From: Agrypnia vestita
Lineage: Eukaryota > Arthropoda > Insecta > Trichoptera > Phryganeidae
Direction of reading: 5' to 3'
Length of the DNA stretch: 64,000 bases
NCBI GenBank assembly: GCA_016648135.1
Contig: JADDOH010001997.1
Coordinates: 248,001 to 312,000 of the forward strand
This document shows positions 45,901-58,000 of the stretch, one piece after another. A program made the position numbers and the translations under genes. The notes beneath the pieces were generated by a model, which saw nothing but the letters and a program-made list of their open reading frames with translations, made no database searches and was not told where the DNA came from. Every line of letters starts with the position of its first letter. Position 1 is the first letter of the stretch.

Positions 45901-46417
45901 AATAAAAAACTTGTCACCTGATCCAGAATTTTCCGGGATTTTTCCGAGCTTTTCCGACAAAGTAGGGATCTAACCCAAAGTCGGAAAATTCACTTCGGAA
46001 AACCCCTCTTGTCCCTTTGCACTACCACTGGCTTCACTCAAGTCCGTAGGTATTTCACAATAACTGGAGCACTGACGTCATTTCCAAAATTACAAAGTAC
46101 AAAAACCAAAAAACGCGAATACCGATAGGTATTCAAGACGACGGGGAGCGCAGGGACAGACCAAAAAGAACGTCCAGCGGTGGCGCCTTCTTCGGCACGG
46201 ATGGGAAAGCAAAGTGCATCCGATCCGGGGGGAAGGCGCGGGATTGAAGTTACAGTTACATACATACGACGCGATATTAAAATTTATCCAATCCAGTAGT
46301 TGCTAGAAGTAAAGGTAGAAAATATTTAGTCAACCGATTCTTTGTATGACCTATACAAAACTGAATGTGCGCTAGCGATGGGTCCGCTCTGTACTCACTG
46401 TAGTTCTGCATTACACA

Positions 46418-46533
46418 CTTCAAAGTTATTGAATGTACATGCTTCAAATAGTACACTTCATTTCAAAGCGAACACTGCAAAGCATACACACTTCAAAGTT
46501 ATCGAAAGTACGAGTGCATACTTCAAATAGTAC
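46418..46533. repeat. imperfect 70-bp tandem repeat
   Basis: CACTTCAAAGTTATTGAATG...TTCAAATAGTACA recurs as CACTTCAAAGTTATCGAAAG...TTCAAATAGTACA about 70 bp later. Confidence 0.6.
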
Positions 46534-46689
46534 ATTTTTTATGTGAAATTTTTGGGAAGAAGTCGATGCAGATAAATGCACTAGAAATTTTTGGAAATCG
46601 AAACAACCCTTCTCCCCATGGTTTGAAAAATTTTTAAAAGAAATCTCTGGTCCCATGGTTTGATAGGGCCGAATGAAGAAATCTTCGGA

Positions 46690-46707
46690 ATCTGAAACAA
46701 CCCCCCC
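46690..46707 (+). repeat. poly-C tract
   Basis: An uninterrupted run of about 16 C within AT-rich DNA. Polymerase slippage makes its length unreliable. Confidence 0.8.
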
Positions 46708-46764
46708 CCCCCCCATGGTTTTGAAAATTTTCTAGTAGCGCACTTTTCAAGACGCACTTCTTGC

Positions 46765-46925
46765 AGGTCATTACAATTTTGTAATACTACAATTACTACT
46801 TCACTTCATTAGTACTACAATTTTGTAGTACTGCAATAGTTCACTTCATCAATACTACAATTTTGTAGTACTACAATTACTTCACTTCATTAGTACTACA
46901 ATTAGTTCACTTCATGAAGATTTCA
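46765..46925. repeat. short tandem array with internal hairpins
   Basis: About four copies of a 40-45-bp unit, TACTACAATTTTGTAGTACT followed by TTCACTTCAT. TACTACAATTTTGTAGTA is self-complementary, so each unit can form a hairpin. Confidence 0.65.
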
Positions 46926-46999
46926 CTACAAATGTAGTGTACACTTTGTAGTCTTCATTTTGAAATGTAGTTTTTCCCTTCTTTTTCTTTTATGTGCGC

Positions 47000-49990
47000 C
47001 TGTTTGTTTCCTTTACGAACTATTTGACCGATATGGACATTATAATTAAATCTGAAAGAAGACAAAGCCAGGCAAAAACCGTAGGTATTGTAAATGAAGG
47101 CTGAGGATGAAGGAGTCGTGTGACATAATTGTAAAAATCAAGTTTTTATTGCAAACTAGGGTGTTATGTGATGTTCATAGTTCATATATGTATATTAATC
47201 ACCATTCACGGAATTAAAAATTATATAAAGTGAATGAAGAGTACGTGTGACAGACGTGTAGTTCATTGATGGATAGAAATGAGTGATGGCACTATTTATA
47301 TTTTGTTTACTATTACGTGTTTTAATAATTTCTAATCATTCTAAATTATTCAATTTCAGACCAAAATATTTATGTGTATAATAGAAAGTCCTAAATTTTT
47401 ATTAAAACCGTGATCATTTTCTAATAAATGATTTGAAAAATCAGAAAAACCATGATTATTCAGACATTTAAATGCTCTTTAACTCTTACATTGAAACATA
47501 TAAAACGCTGTACAATCTACACGCCAGTTTGTAAACACCTGAATTGTTAAATATATTATCTTTATCTTTTGAATTTATAAGGAGTTTCCGTATTTGTATA
47601 AAATGCGGGTCAAATATTTTTTGGTAAATATTTTGAAATTTGATTCGAAAATGTATTAATATATAAAATTCTTCGTAAATAATCGTTATTATTATTTATA
47701 TTTATCTGTGAATTGTATAAAAATTGGTTAGTTATATTTTTCTTTAATTAAATGTACGTGCCTAATAGGACTAGGGAAATTATCGCGAGTGCGTATATAT
47801 CACGTTTTAAAAGGAAACATTTATCACACTTTTTATCGGTTGTATCGGTGGTCTTCTGTGAGTACTTGAGGTGAAGCAACAGGGCCGTCCTTACTCGTCA
47901 TCATATTTATACATTTATTTTGATTGTCACATATTTATGGTCGTATTTTATACTACATTACTTCTTCTGTCCTCTTCCACGTCAGTTTTGATATGCAGTG
48001 GCCTCAATTAGTTGAGACACGGGTCGTAACGCACCTCCGCAAGTCTTGCTCGATTTCAGGGTCTCCACAGCCAGATGCGGTGCATCCATCCGTCGCTGTG
48101 GCACTCTTCCAGGCCTTCTTCGGTTCAGAGCTGTATCCGGAATAATTTCCCTTTTTGGGTTCTTACAGGGCTGGGGCTTTCGTGCGTCGAGTTGTTTGTG
48201 GGATAAGTAACATCTGTTTCCAGCAGTACATTTCAAAGGCATCTATTTTATCTATCTACTTTTCGCTTATCGCTGTTGAGAATTGTCCGCTGTATACATG
48301 AAGATGGAATGTAGAGAATGCGAACTGACATAATTTGTCACTGTCTTTCTATATTTTCGTGGCAACGTTAGTTGGATACTTTTTAGAATTTCCTGACCCC
48401 TGTCGCCGGTGTTCAATCGAACGATTGTGAACTAGCTGTTGCGGTATTAGTTTAACGAACGAACGGATGAATAAAATAAAATGTAGGTGTAAATTAATGG
48501 GATATTTTATAAGGAGGTGATTATTTTTCTTCCCGGTGCATGTTTGTATAAGACAAAAAATGAAATGTCTAAAATGTAGCGGATTTTTTAATCCAATAAA
48601 CCATTTATTAAAAACAATCATTTAAAATTTCCCTTTACAGATTTTTTTTCCTAAATTGTTCACATTTTTTCAGAAAACAGTATATTCCAAATTGGATATG
48701 CTGCATTGTAGATATTTCATTTCTTAATAAGTAAAAATGATATTCTTTTCTTACTCGAAAGAACGTGTACCGGGGAAAATTGCATCTCAGTCACGGAGGA
48801 GGAGCTCCGCGAAACTAGATATTTTGCGGCTTTTTTAAAAATTTATCTAATAAAATGGAAGTTTAATATTTATTTTAATAAGTACCAGTAAAATAATAAA
48901 AATTATTGACGATCTCCTTGTAAAAAGTCACCCAATTTATTTCTATTTTTTATATACTCCCAGGGTGGAGTGAACCTTTAAGGGTGGCGAAAATCATCTG
49001 TAGGCGAATTTTTACAAAATTTACTATCAGTTTCGCCGTTGTACGCCTACACTTATAACCTGCACACACTTGTTGTGGTCTAGTTAGCCGCCGCACCGGG
49101 CGCCCGCGCTGACCGCAGCCTGCCGCGCTCAGGTGCATCGATGCAATTGCAAAATGAAACTTTAAAACTGGAAACACACATCTTGCGCTTTTATCCCGTT
49201 CGCGGCCGTGGTGTCAAATCGTGTTCCTGTAAGAAATTTAAGTTTTTGAGCATTTGTGATGAGAATAAAATGCGTTAATAGCTCAAGTTGTTTTAAAATA
49301 ATTTATATCGTAGATTTACTTCGATTATTAATCATAAAAAGTGAAAAAAGATAAATATAATTATATTCCGCAATAATTCATTGACGCATTCATAAAGTCC
49401 AATCTAATACAATCTCATCATCTGTGTTAATTTAAATGTGACAGAGACATGATTGTATTCATATGTGATTCGTATATGACTATATTTTCATTGATTAAGA
49501 AATTAATATCTGACCTTTTTCTATCCTACTACAAACGATATTTTTTATCGCAGCCAACATCAAACATACAAATTTATTCATGTTTTTTTAGTAGGATTGG
49601 CTTCACATGATTGGTTTTCCACTTGTCATTTCCAAGCGCAAATGTTATTTTTTATGATTACCTAAAATATAAAATTTAAATTGTACTTATTTACGGAAAT
49701 ATTGAGAGTTTAATTGGCTGTGACAGTGCGTGGCTGCATGTCGTAAACGTAATTCCAAGATTGCAATATCAATGGTTTCAAAATTTATTTGAAAATGGAT
49801 GACTTGTTTAAAAAAATGATAATAACATTTCACAACAATTTTACAACAACATTTCACAAGATAGGCTGATTGATGGATGTGGAGATAATATTTTGGAAAT
49901 CTATAATAAATCAATGTATTGTTTTCTCTGAAAATGCATATTGCGCATTAACGTTACGAGAAGCGAAGGCTGTCTGTTAAGTGATATAAG
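47000..49990. other. gene-free stretch with a GC-rich pocket
   Basis: No supported gene. The pocket at about 49080-49145 (CCGCCGCACCGGGCGCCCGC) is CpG-dense and could be a first exon or promoter, perhaps of gene B on the minus strand, but no evidence links them. Open frames near 47982-48242 resemble nothing I recognise. Confidence 0.35.
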
Positions 49991-49994
49991 TTAC

Positions 49995-50235
49995 TGTAAT
50001 GATAGTCCAACGTTTTATAGAAAATAAATCAGAATTATTGAAAAAAATGCAAACTTTGATGTCGCATATCTCCATAACTATAGCTTGAACATTTTCGACT
50101 CATAATCAGGGCAGGAATTATTTAGGAAATATATAGGAACCTATTAGGTCATGATAGCTTGAACATTTTTGACTCATAATCAAGGCAGGAATATAGTCCT
50201 GTGAGGTTATTAATGTTTTCCAAATAGCCCTGTAT
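49995..50235. repeat. foldback-family right end, partly duplicated
   Basis: ATTGAAAAAAATGCAAACTTTGATGTCGCATATCTCC, then CTTGAACATTTTCGACTCATAATCAGGGCAGG twice about 75 bp apart, ending AGGTTATTAATGTTTTCCAAATAGCCCTG and TA. This is one terminus of the 13213 family with a local duplication. Confidence 0.6.
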
Positions 50236-50271
50236 ATGATCACCATTAAATATCGTACTGTCAAATTTTAA

Positions 50272-50547
50272 ATGGCATTATCACGTGAATCTTTAGACCC
50301 AAATAGACAAATCTATATTGATTGTGATTTCGCAAAACATCTAATAGAATTTGACCATACATTTGATATTAACACAGGCTTAAAATTTTTACATTTCAAC
50401 TATAATATACCTCAAATAAATAATTTAGAAATACTCGAAATTAGGAAAAATGTTAATATTAAGTCTAATATAATAAATACACAGACGAAATTTTTGCACA
50501 ATCCTATTTTGAATATTTTTCCACTTAACATTCCAAATGACCCATAA
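50272..50547 (+). pseudogene. Penelope-like element, C-terminal GIY-YIG region remnant
   Basis: 91-codon frame starting ATG: YIDCDFAKHLIEFDHTFDI, FLHFNYNIPQINNLEILEIR and NTQTKFLHNPILNIFPLNIP. AKH-x8-H followed by LEILEI and FLHNPILNIFP matches the C-terminal part of Penelope-like endonuclease proteins. The catalytic start of GIY-YIG and the RT are missing. A diverged inverted copy lies at about 51170-51345, and a related remnant at 10728-10910. Confidence 0.6.
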
Positions 50548-50640
50548 TAATCAACACCTCGAACCCCCCCTTCCCCTCACCAACCCCCTCAACCGCTCCT
50601 TCACCGTAACATATTTGCTTGTTTCAACTTTTAAGATTAG

Positions 50641-50700
50641 TACACAATAATCCTGAAGAAGAGAACATTGTTCTCGAAACATGTAGATTTTTTAATCTAA
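50641..50700 (+). ncRNA. hammerhead-like motif in the PLE tail
   Basis: Core CTGAAGA (50653-50659), one extra A, helix II GAGAAC/GTTCTC with a 3-nt loop (50661-50675), GAA and then ACATGTA with A at the expected cleavage position. Helix I: AATC (50649-50652) pairs with GATT (50685-50688). It lies 106 bp after the end of the PLE-type frame. Confidence 0.5.
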
Positions 50701-50999
50701 TATAGTGGTGAAAACAAAGTAATTTGTGTTTTATTTTAAATCTATTCCATTTTTCTTCTTACAGTTAACATTGTGAATCGCGTCTTGATGTAGGATGTCT
50801 TTTATATAATAATGTATAAAATCGTGAATTAATTAACATTATTATTATTACAATAACGACGTCAACGAGTTTATTCAAATATTATTAAACTTTAATCAAA
50901 AGGAAACAAAATAAAACTAATGTTTTATATCTTTTTGCGTTTAGAAACAATTAAGAAAAATTTAAGAGATAAAAAAATATTTAAAATAAAACACAAATC

Positions 51000-51345
51000 A
51001 CTGTATTTTCACCACTTTATTAGATGAAACAATCTACATGTTTCGAGAACAATGTTCTCTCCTTCAGGATTATTGGTGTACTAAAAATTGAAAAAGTAAA
51101 CCATGCAAATGTGTTACGGTGAAGGGATGGGTGAGGGGAGGAGGGGTCAGAGGTATTAATTATTATGGATCATCAATATTGGGTTATGCAAAATTTTGTC
51201 TGTGTATTTATTAAATTTCAATTAATATTAACATTTTTCCTAATTTGAAGTATTTCTAGATTATTTATTTGTGCTTTTTTTTATAGCTAAAATGTAAAAA
51301 TTTTAAACCTGTGTTAATAATGAATATATGGTCATATTCTATTAC
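51000..51345 (-). mobile_element. second PLE 3' end, inverted relative to the first
   Basis: Reverse-strand copy of about 50300-50750: on the minus strand the C-rich CCCTCACCCATCC-type stretch, CTGAAGG core, GAGAACATTGTTCTCGAAAC (51040-51067) and GTTTCATCTAATAAAGTGGTG. Its coding part is more decayed. The two copies are tail to tail with about 250 bp between. Confidence 0.65.
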
Positions 51346-51830
51346 CTAAATGTTTTGTGGATTAAATTTCTATTAAATATTTAATTTTAATACGAACTTA
51401 CAAAATATTATAGGTAGTCTTAACATTAGGATTACATACACATTTATGTTGACTCAAACTACCAAATTTATTAATGTAAAAATCTGAATTTACTTCAATA
51501 CCCTGACACCCTTAAAAAGTATTTACATTTTAATATAACCAAATCAAAAACACAAATTTCTTTAATACCCTGATTTCTATGCTGGTAATCTGCATCAACA
51601 TTATGCTGATTCTTTAAATTTAAATAATGTAGTTCGCTTATAAAAACGCCGATTTTGATCTGATCCTAATTTTATATAAAAAAATTGTGTAATGTAATGG
51701 ATTCTCTTCGCCACTTTATTCTGTACTGGCAGAAAGCGATCGACGGCAGCTGATTGATGTTGCTAGGACCTTCGGACGGCTGCGATTATAAAATATTGTG
51801 TTATTAGATATTATACTCAACTGTATATTA

Positions 51831-52176
51831 TAACTAACTAACTAACTAACTTACCATCACGCCGTTTCCCCGTGGGGGTAGGCAGAGAGAATAGAGCGCC
51901 ATACTCTTCTGTCCTGACATATAACTTTCGCTTCATCTACATTCATACATCTTCGCATGCAAGCTCGACGGTTGTTGAGGCTTCTAACAGGACCATCTTC
52001 CAGCATCATTTGTAAGTCTTGTTCGCTATTTGCCATGAATACTGCATCATCCGCGTACAGTAAACAGCTACAATCAAATCACTCATTTTCGCTCCTACAT
52101 TCATACATTCCAGTTCTTTCACACAATTATCCATATACAAGTTGAACAGCCATGGAGACATTACGCAACCCTGTAT
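51831..52176 (-). mobile_element. internally deleted RTE-like copy
   Basis: Minus strand: IQGCVMSPWLFNLYMDNC and an ADDAVFMANSE-type active-site region, then a jump at about 52010 directly to MLEDGPVRSLNN and CMRRCMNVDEAK...ILSAYP, and a tail GGCGTGATGG plus (TTAG)n at 51831-51852. Same family as 17595-18280. Confidence 0.7.
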
Positions 52177-52241
52177 ATTATCTAGTAATAAAATCAAGTA
52201 TAAGCCGGACTTACTGAGTCTTCCTGAGTATTCCCTAAACA

Positions 52242-52695
52242 GGGTTATTTGGACAACATTAATAACCTCGCAGGACTACATTCCTGCCTTGATTATGAGC
52301 CTAAAATGTTCAAGCAGCCATGACCACCAATAGTTATAGAGTTATGCAATATCAAAGTTTGCAATTTTTTTTCAATATTTCTGACTTATTTTTTACAATA
52401 CGTTGAACTATCATTACAGTACCTTATATTGATTACTAAAAATTCATTAGTTTCAATACAAGTTAAATAAAATGTTAAAACCCTGCAGACATCTAAATTG
52501 GAATGTTTCCAATAGGAATTCGAAGGTTTTTATTATCTTATTTGATTTGTATTAAAGGGAATGAATTTTTAACATTCAATACAAGTTACTGTAATGACAG
52601 TCCAACGTTTTACAAAAAATAAGTCAGAAATATTGAAAAAATGCAAACTTTGATGTCGCATATCTCCTTATTATATAACTATAATAAGGAGATAT
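52242..52695. mobile_element. foldback-family copy (near complete left half and centre)
   Basis: Begins CAGGGTTATTTGGACAACAT with the full inner arm order, a central inversion near 52510, and returns to GCAAACTTTGATGTCGCATA. It ends in a private hairpin CTCCTTATTA/TAATAAGGAG near 52665-52695. Confidence 0.65.
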
Positions 52696-53014
52696 CACTC
52701 TCCTGATTGGAGCATGTAAAAATCTCCCACGTCCTGAGATTGAATGAAGCGAAGAGGATTGGTTGAAATCGAATTGGTTTAAAACAAAGATTCCCTAAAT
52801 TGATATCAGGTCACGTAAACTTTTACAGTACACAATTTAAATTACACATTTTTTTCATAATTTAGAATGCTAAATCATGTTAAATATTAAATACGATCTT
52901 AATATATATAAAAAATGGCGTAAAATATTCATTTTGGATACCAGAAAATGTTTTATTTTCGGCAACAATCAAAATAAGGAATATACAAAAAGTGGCCACA
53001 ATTAATATCACTAT

Positions 53015-53050
53015 TGTAGTTTCGAGAGGAGCAGTCGCTCTAGTCGTGAT
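53015..53050 (-). repeat. degenerate PLE-type tail hairpin
   Basis: Minus strand GAGCGACTGCTCCTCTCGAA followed by ACTACAATAGTG. It matches the tails at 10942 and 404 but the core has become CGACTA. Confidence 0.45.
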
Positions 53051-53418
53051 AATGAGAGGGTATATAATATGTATATTTTCGCATAGAATGTGCATAATAT
53101 ATTTAGCATAAATTGTTAACATTTTTAGGTCTTCTTTAATGAATATTTAATTTGGTTTGATAAGACGTTTAGCCTTTCAAATTTTATTTTATTTTGCTAA
53201 GGATTTCTTCCTTAGTAAGGCTTGTATCGCGTGTATTCGCGATCTGAATTGTGAAAGACCGACTATCACATAAAAATAATGAATGATGATACTAATGACT
53301 GACGACTTGGTCTTAAGTCCAGGACTCGACGGTTATTTTGTTCCTATATTATTTTATTTAGTAATACTTGTAAAAGTGCTCTTTTAATTTCATCCGCGTT
53401 CTCCTGGTATTATTAATA

Positions 53419-54532
53419 TTAGGTCCTTACATATGAAATTGGCGTTTAGTATGGGAGGAACATAAAGCCGATTTTTTTTATTATAATATTTTTATTTAAT
53501 CAAAGTATGTACCATTGCTATCTTTGCACTTTTGCCATCTCATAGGTAGTTCATAGATCCCTTTACTAAAAAAACCATTCGGACGGGAATCAATAAAATC
53601 TTTGAAGGCGGTTTGGACTGCCCCATCGGAGTTGAATTTTTTCCTTTGCAAGAAGTTATCCAAATTTCGAAAAAAATGGTAATCTGTTGGGGCAAGGTCC
53701 GGAGAGTACGGTGGATGTCTTAGACATTCCAATTGAAGCTCCTATAATTTGGTAGCCGTCTGTTGTGCAGTGTGTGGTCTAGCGTTATCATGAAGCAGCA
53801 GTGGCCTAGAGCGATTAACCAGCCTCGGTTGTTTAGCAGCTATCTTTTCCATCATGGTTTGCAGTTGCTGACAATAGACATCTGCCGTAATCATATGGCC
53901 AGATTTAAGATTTAAAATCCCTTCCTTATTGTGCTGGTTGAGTAATGCAACGCAGCAGTCAACGCGCGTTTGTTGATTTGCTTCACTCAATTCGTGAGGT
54001 ACCCACCTTTCAAGCTTTTTCACCTTACCAATTTGCTTCAAGTGGATTAAAACAGTTTTATCACTAACACCGCAGCCTGCAGCTAACTCGGATGTGGTTT
54101 GCGATGGATCCGCTTCCACAATAGCCTTCAATTCTTCATTATCAACTTTGGTCTCCGGCCGTCCACGGGGCTTGTTCTGCAGGTCGAAATTTCCAGAACG
54201 AAAACGTTGGAACCAAAAACGCACCGTGTTTTCTTTTGCGGCACCGTCGCCATACACATCATTAATCCTTCGAGCCGTTTCTGCAGCACTGGTGCCACGG
54301 TGGAACTCGTACTCGTAAATAACGCGATATTTCAAGTTTTTCATTTTGTAAACTGAGTGACGCAAAGAAAAGAACAATTGAGGAAAAAACAAATGAATTA
54401 TAATTTTCAAAACACAAATACATGAGTAAATAGCTGTATAAATTTGGATTTGGAATTCCTAACCAAAGAGAAGATATTTGAGATCAAATTTGCCAGTACG
54501 GCAAAACATCAATTTCATATGTAAGGACCTAA
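53419..54532 (-). mobile_element. mariner transposon, internally deleted
   Basis: Terminal inverted repeats TTAGGTCCTTACATATGAAA extend at least 23 bp and are identical at both ends. TA lies outside each end (53417-53418, 54533-54534). Length 1114 bp against about 1.3 kb for full mariners. It holds a damaged transposase. Confidence 0.93.
53496..54344 (-). pseudogene. mariner transposase, central deletion and one stop
   Basis: Cut-and-paste transposase. ATG near 54344 (MKNLKYRVIYEYEFHRG) begins the paired HTH DNA-binding region; linker KPRGRPETKV; HTH-2 ELAAGCGVSDKTVLIHLKQIG. An in-frame deletion of about 65 residues after LLNQHNKEGIL removes the first catalytic Asp (the DEKW region). The remaining HDNARPHTA and YSPDLAPTDYHFF keep the D34D spacing of mariner. 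An amber stop at 53742-53744 lies between them in the same frame. Inactive, but its ends could still be moved by a related transposase. Confidence 0.9.
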
Positions 54533-54999
54533 TATATTAATTACAAATATGTAATAAAGCGGTCGAGACATGGTTGTTAGATTATATTGCTATCTTGAGA
54601 ATAGACAGAAGTGTTTGCTTTGAGGACAATCAGTGTCTATGAAGTTTTAAAATAGTGAAAATATTAAATTAAACATAGTACAACAGGTAAAGCAAGTTGA
54701 AATACAGTAGCAAATGTTATTTATACTGGATGCAACCAATGCAGGCACTTATTAAATAAATACCGCTAAGATGTTTTAAATTCGAACGATGCTGTGTGCA
54801 CGTGGTTGAATAAGCTTGAGGTATCTAAAGTCCACTTGAAATAAAAAGCTAGATATGTTAACAATTAATCGATTCAAGGCAGGCAGTTCATTATAAATTG
54901 TAAGTGAGATGTTGTACTTGAAAATAAAAATTCTCGATTTATTACGTGGTAAGAATGCGAACTTCGAGAGCTTGACTGTCGAGTTAATCAAACATGATA

Positions 55000-55045
55000 A
55001 TTTCGCTGTCTGTCTGTCTGTCCGTTTGTCCGTCTGTCTGTCGTA
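55000..55045 (+). repeat. (CTGT/CCGT)n microsatellite
   Basis: TGTCTGTCTGTCTGTCCG and related units with the same lead-in as 34355-34400. Confidence 0.6.
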
Positions 55046-58000
55046 ATGTCCGTTAATTGATGGAATTAAAACTTAGATAATTAGAGAGTGACACGCAATC
55101 AGCGCGCGATATATGTTGCGCGGTTACGCAAGGCAAGTCGTTATTATTATTAGTCGCTAGTTAATTATATTTGGATAACAGAAGCTAATTTTTCATTTTA
55201 ATAGTGTTAATGGATCGACACATCGCAGGAGCGCTCTCAAAAAGCTGTTGTAATAAATATTTCAATGTTGTTAACATCCGTTTATGTATCCTAGTTAATA
55301 ATTATAATAATTATTGCCTATGATTGCGATTCAATACGGGTGACTTTTTTCCGGGGAATACGCCCTTTTTGTGATTCACGAGTGTGACTCGATATTATTC
55401 ATCGGTAAATATCCATTGATTTGATAGTTGACAAGTCACAATCTATACTACTCAGGGTCGCGGAATCTTTTTTTAAAAATAATTAGAACAACTCATCTTC
55501 TGTGAAACTTGCTTTACTCCTTAATGTCGAGTCATTTGGAATACAAATTCATTAGTCACCATACTGCAGTTAATTTTTTAACTTGATAAAAATATCTTCG
55601 GTGTGACAACTTTCGAATAGTAGATACGTTATTTATATATTAAATTATATATTTTTTAGGTTCTGTATGTGATAGAACTTTTCAACAAAAATGTGTAACC
55701 TGAGTAATTAAATTCTCATAACTGTTTTAACTTAATATGTTTTAAAGTATTTTATCAAAAAATTGTCCAAAATATGTATCTTTACAAAATATTTTATTAT
55801 CTTTATAGGACCATATGCAGTGTCATTAATGTGTTCCATTCCGCGAAACTATAAGTCATGCATTGCCTTGGAAACTGCAGCCGGCAATTACTTTTTAAAC
55901 TCTCCACTGTAAAGGCTTCCTAGACTAGCAAACAGATACGAGCAGCCAGACGTTCTTTTGCCACATTTATTTTTACTGTATTCAAACATATTTTAAAGGT
56001 GTTTTAATCCCAGTCACTTCACTTCGCTGCGTCCTTCCACTCCCACTCCAATCTCTATTTTTTTTTTCTTAATGTTTTGCTCTGTCCATTCTGGATTATT
56101 TGTATTTTTATATTTTTTCTAATTTAAAAAAATTATATATGTATTCCTTATACCTATTTCTCTACGTGCTATGGTTTATCTTTTCCTTAACTTTTTTTTT
56201 CTTGTACCACTATGATGACTACGTTTTATTAATTACTCTCGCTATTTGGTTTTTATTGTTATTGTTCTTTTCTGTTTTGCTTTGACTTAAATATTTTATG
56301 TTATGGATCTCTATAATTGGTCTACAAATAGGTATGACTTAAATATTTTATGTTATGGATCTCTATAATTGGTCTACAAATGGTCTACAAATGGTCCAAT
56401 AAATAATAAATTGTACTGTTGAGATTTCTAAAGAAAAAGAATAACAAGACTTCGTCTATTAGGACTTAACTCCTTGATATCTCTCTTAAAAGTGATGTTA
56501 GATATTAAGGAGTCGTTTGTGGAAATTTCTCCAATAGGGTAATTTCACTTTTTTTTTAATAATAGAAAAGTCTTAACTTTGGTTTAGAAAATACGTTTAT
56601 GAAAAAGATTTTATTTTAATATTTTTATTAACATTAAAAAACGATTTTGAAAATCACGATTTTAAACTCCCGCCAAACCGCTTATTTTCGCAAGTGACGT
56701 TTGGCATGTTTTTTATGTCATCTGACGTATAACACGTAACAGCAAATTCGCATATTTAGACGTTCATTCGTTTTTTTACAAAACAAGCTGGCTTTGTTGT
56801 ATAGTGTGTCCATAATGTCAGGGAAAATGTTTTGTAGATATTATATGGTACCCAAATGTAGAAATTAATTTCTGAAAACTGAAAAATGAATCCAACATTA
56901 AAGCATCAATTCTCGGTAAGTTATCGGATTTTCCTTGTGAAAATCCGTCCTCCATTATTTTTAATGTATTCTTAGATAGTTATTTTATTAAAATACGTCA
57001 CAAACATGGCAAAATCTGTATAAAAACCACGCAAACACCAGTAAAAAAAAGCGAAGACGAACGGTTACCATAGAAACGAAACAAATTACAGTGACAAACA
57101 CCATAGATCACGTATGTTTATCTATAATTCTAGCCAAACAACGTCTCGACTCGGCCAATCACATCGCGTTTTAAGGAATTGAATTTTTTAAGATTTTTAT
57201 TATAAAAATAATGAATGAAAACATTTTGGAATTGACTGACAGAATGTTGTTTAGAATTGACTTCCTGATAATGTCGAGACGCAGCATCAAGTTATTAATT
57301 AACGTAGGTATGGATCTCGTCTGTAGACTATGAATAATAACTATTATTGTGCAAGATTCAAAGTCATTTTCGATTTGCGGTCGTATCGGCAAATTAGTTT
57401 TAGTATACGACGAGATGAATAAAAGATGTGTGCAGTTAGCGGGGAACAATAGCTTTATGCGTTTCAGGAAAATGCATATTCACGAGTGGTGAGATCATAA
57501 GCATAGCATTCGGGTTGATCTCATATTTGGAATATATTGTTCTTCTGTGTAATTTTTTTTTGAAACATTTGTTCGCATTAGGAAGAGAAATATAAGTCAT
57601 TTCTATCCCCAATCGATGCGAAACCTATTTTTTCTTTTTTAGTAACAAAATCGGATTAAAAAAGTTTTATTCCTTTTCCTATATAATTTTGTTACCTCTT
57701 CCTAAACACGTCATCCTCGTAGATGGAATAGATCGCAGAAGTTGTGTGGAAAAAGCGAACGATTGTATTTATGTAAACGAAAGCTCCGATCCAGCTCATT
57801 AGGAATAAAATAGTGTGTGATTAGTTTAGGTTCCAGGTAACTATTGTATAATATAGAAATATAACATATACACAAACAAATCATTGATTTTATCGTAATA
57901 AACTAAAACGTGAAAAAATAGGCTTCTTAGAGAACAATAAATGCCAAAACAGAGAAACACTCCACCTTTCAATTATATGGTTTCTGTTTCTACTGCTCTG

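Larger units (their letters stand above)
40560..46270 (-). mobile_element. R1-clade non-LTR retrotransposon
   Basis: Minus-strand element: a leader with 120-bp repeats (45541-45900), a broken ORF1 with CCHC knuckles (43913-45447), an intact ORF2 (40768-43920) and a 3' UTR with AATAAAG near 40577-40583. ORF2 overlaps the ORF1 stop by 8 bp, as usual in the R1 clade. No 28S rDNA flanks are visible, so it is not at the classical R1 target. The 5' and 3' limits are estimates, and no poly-A tail or target duplication was found. Confidence 0.85.

Noticed and set aside
40560..46270. R1 element at its canonical 28S rDNA target
   Set aside because: No rRNA-like sequence was seen on either side.
47982..48242. 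86-codon minus frame as a gene
   Set aside because: No recognisable motif, splice site or start context, and it overlaps an equally plausible plus-strand frame.
49080..49145. Non-coding first exon of gene B
   Set aside because: The GC-rich pocket is suggestive, but nothing in the sequence ties it to gene B about 10 kb away.
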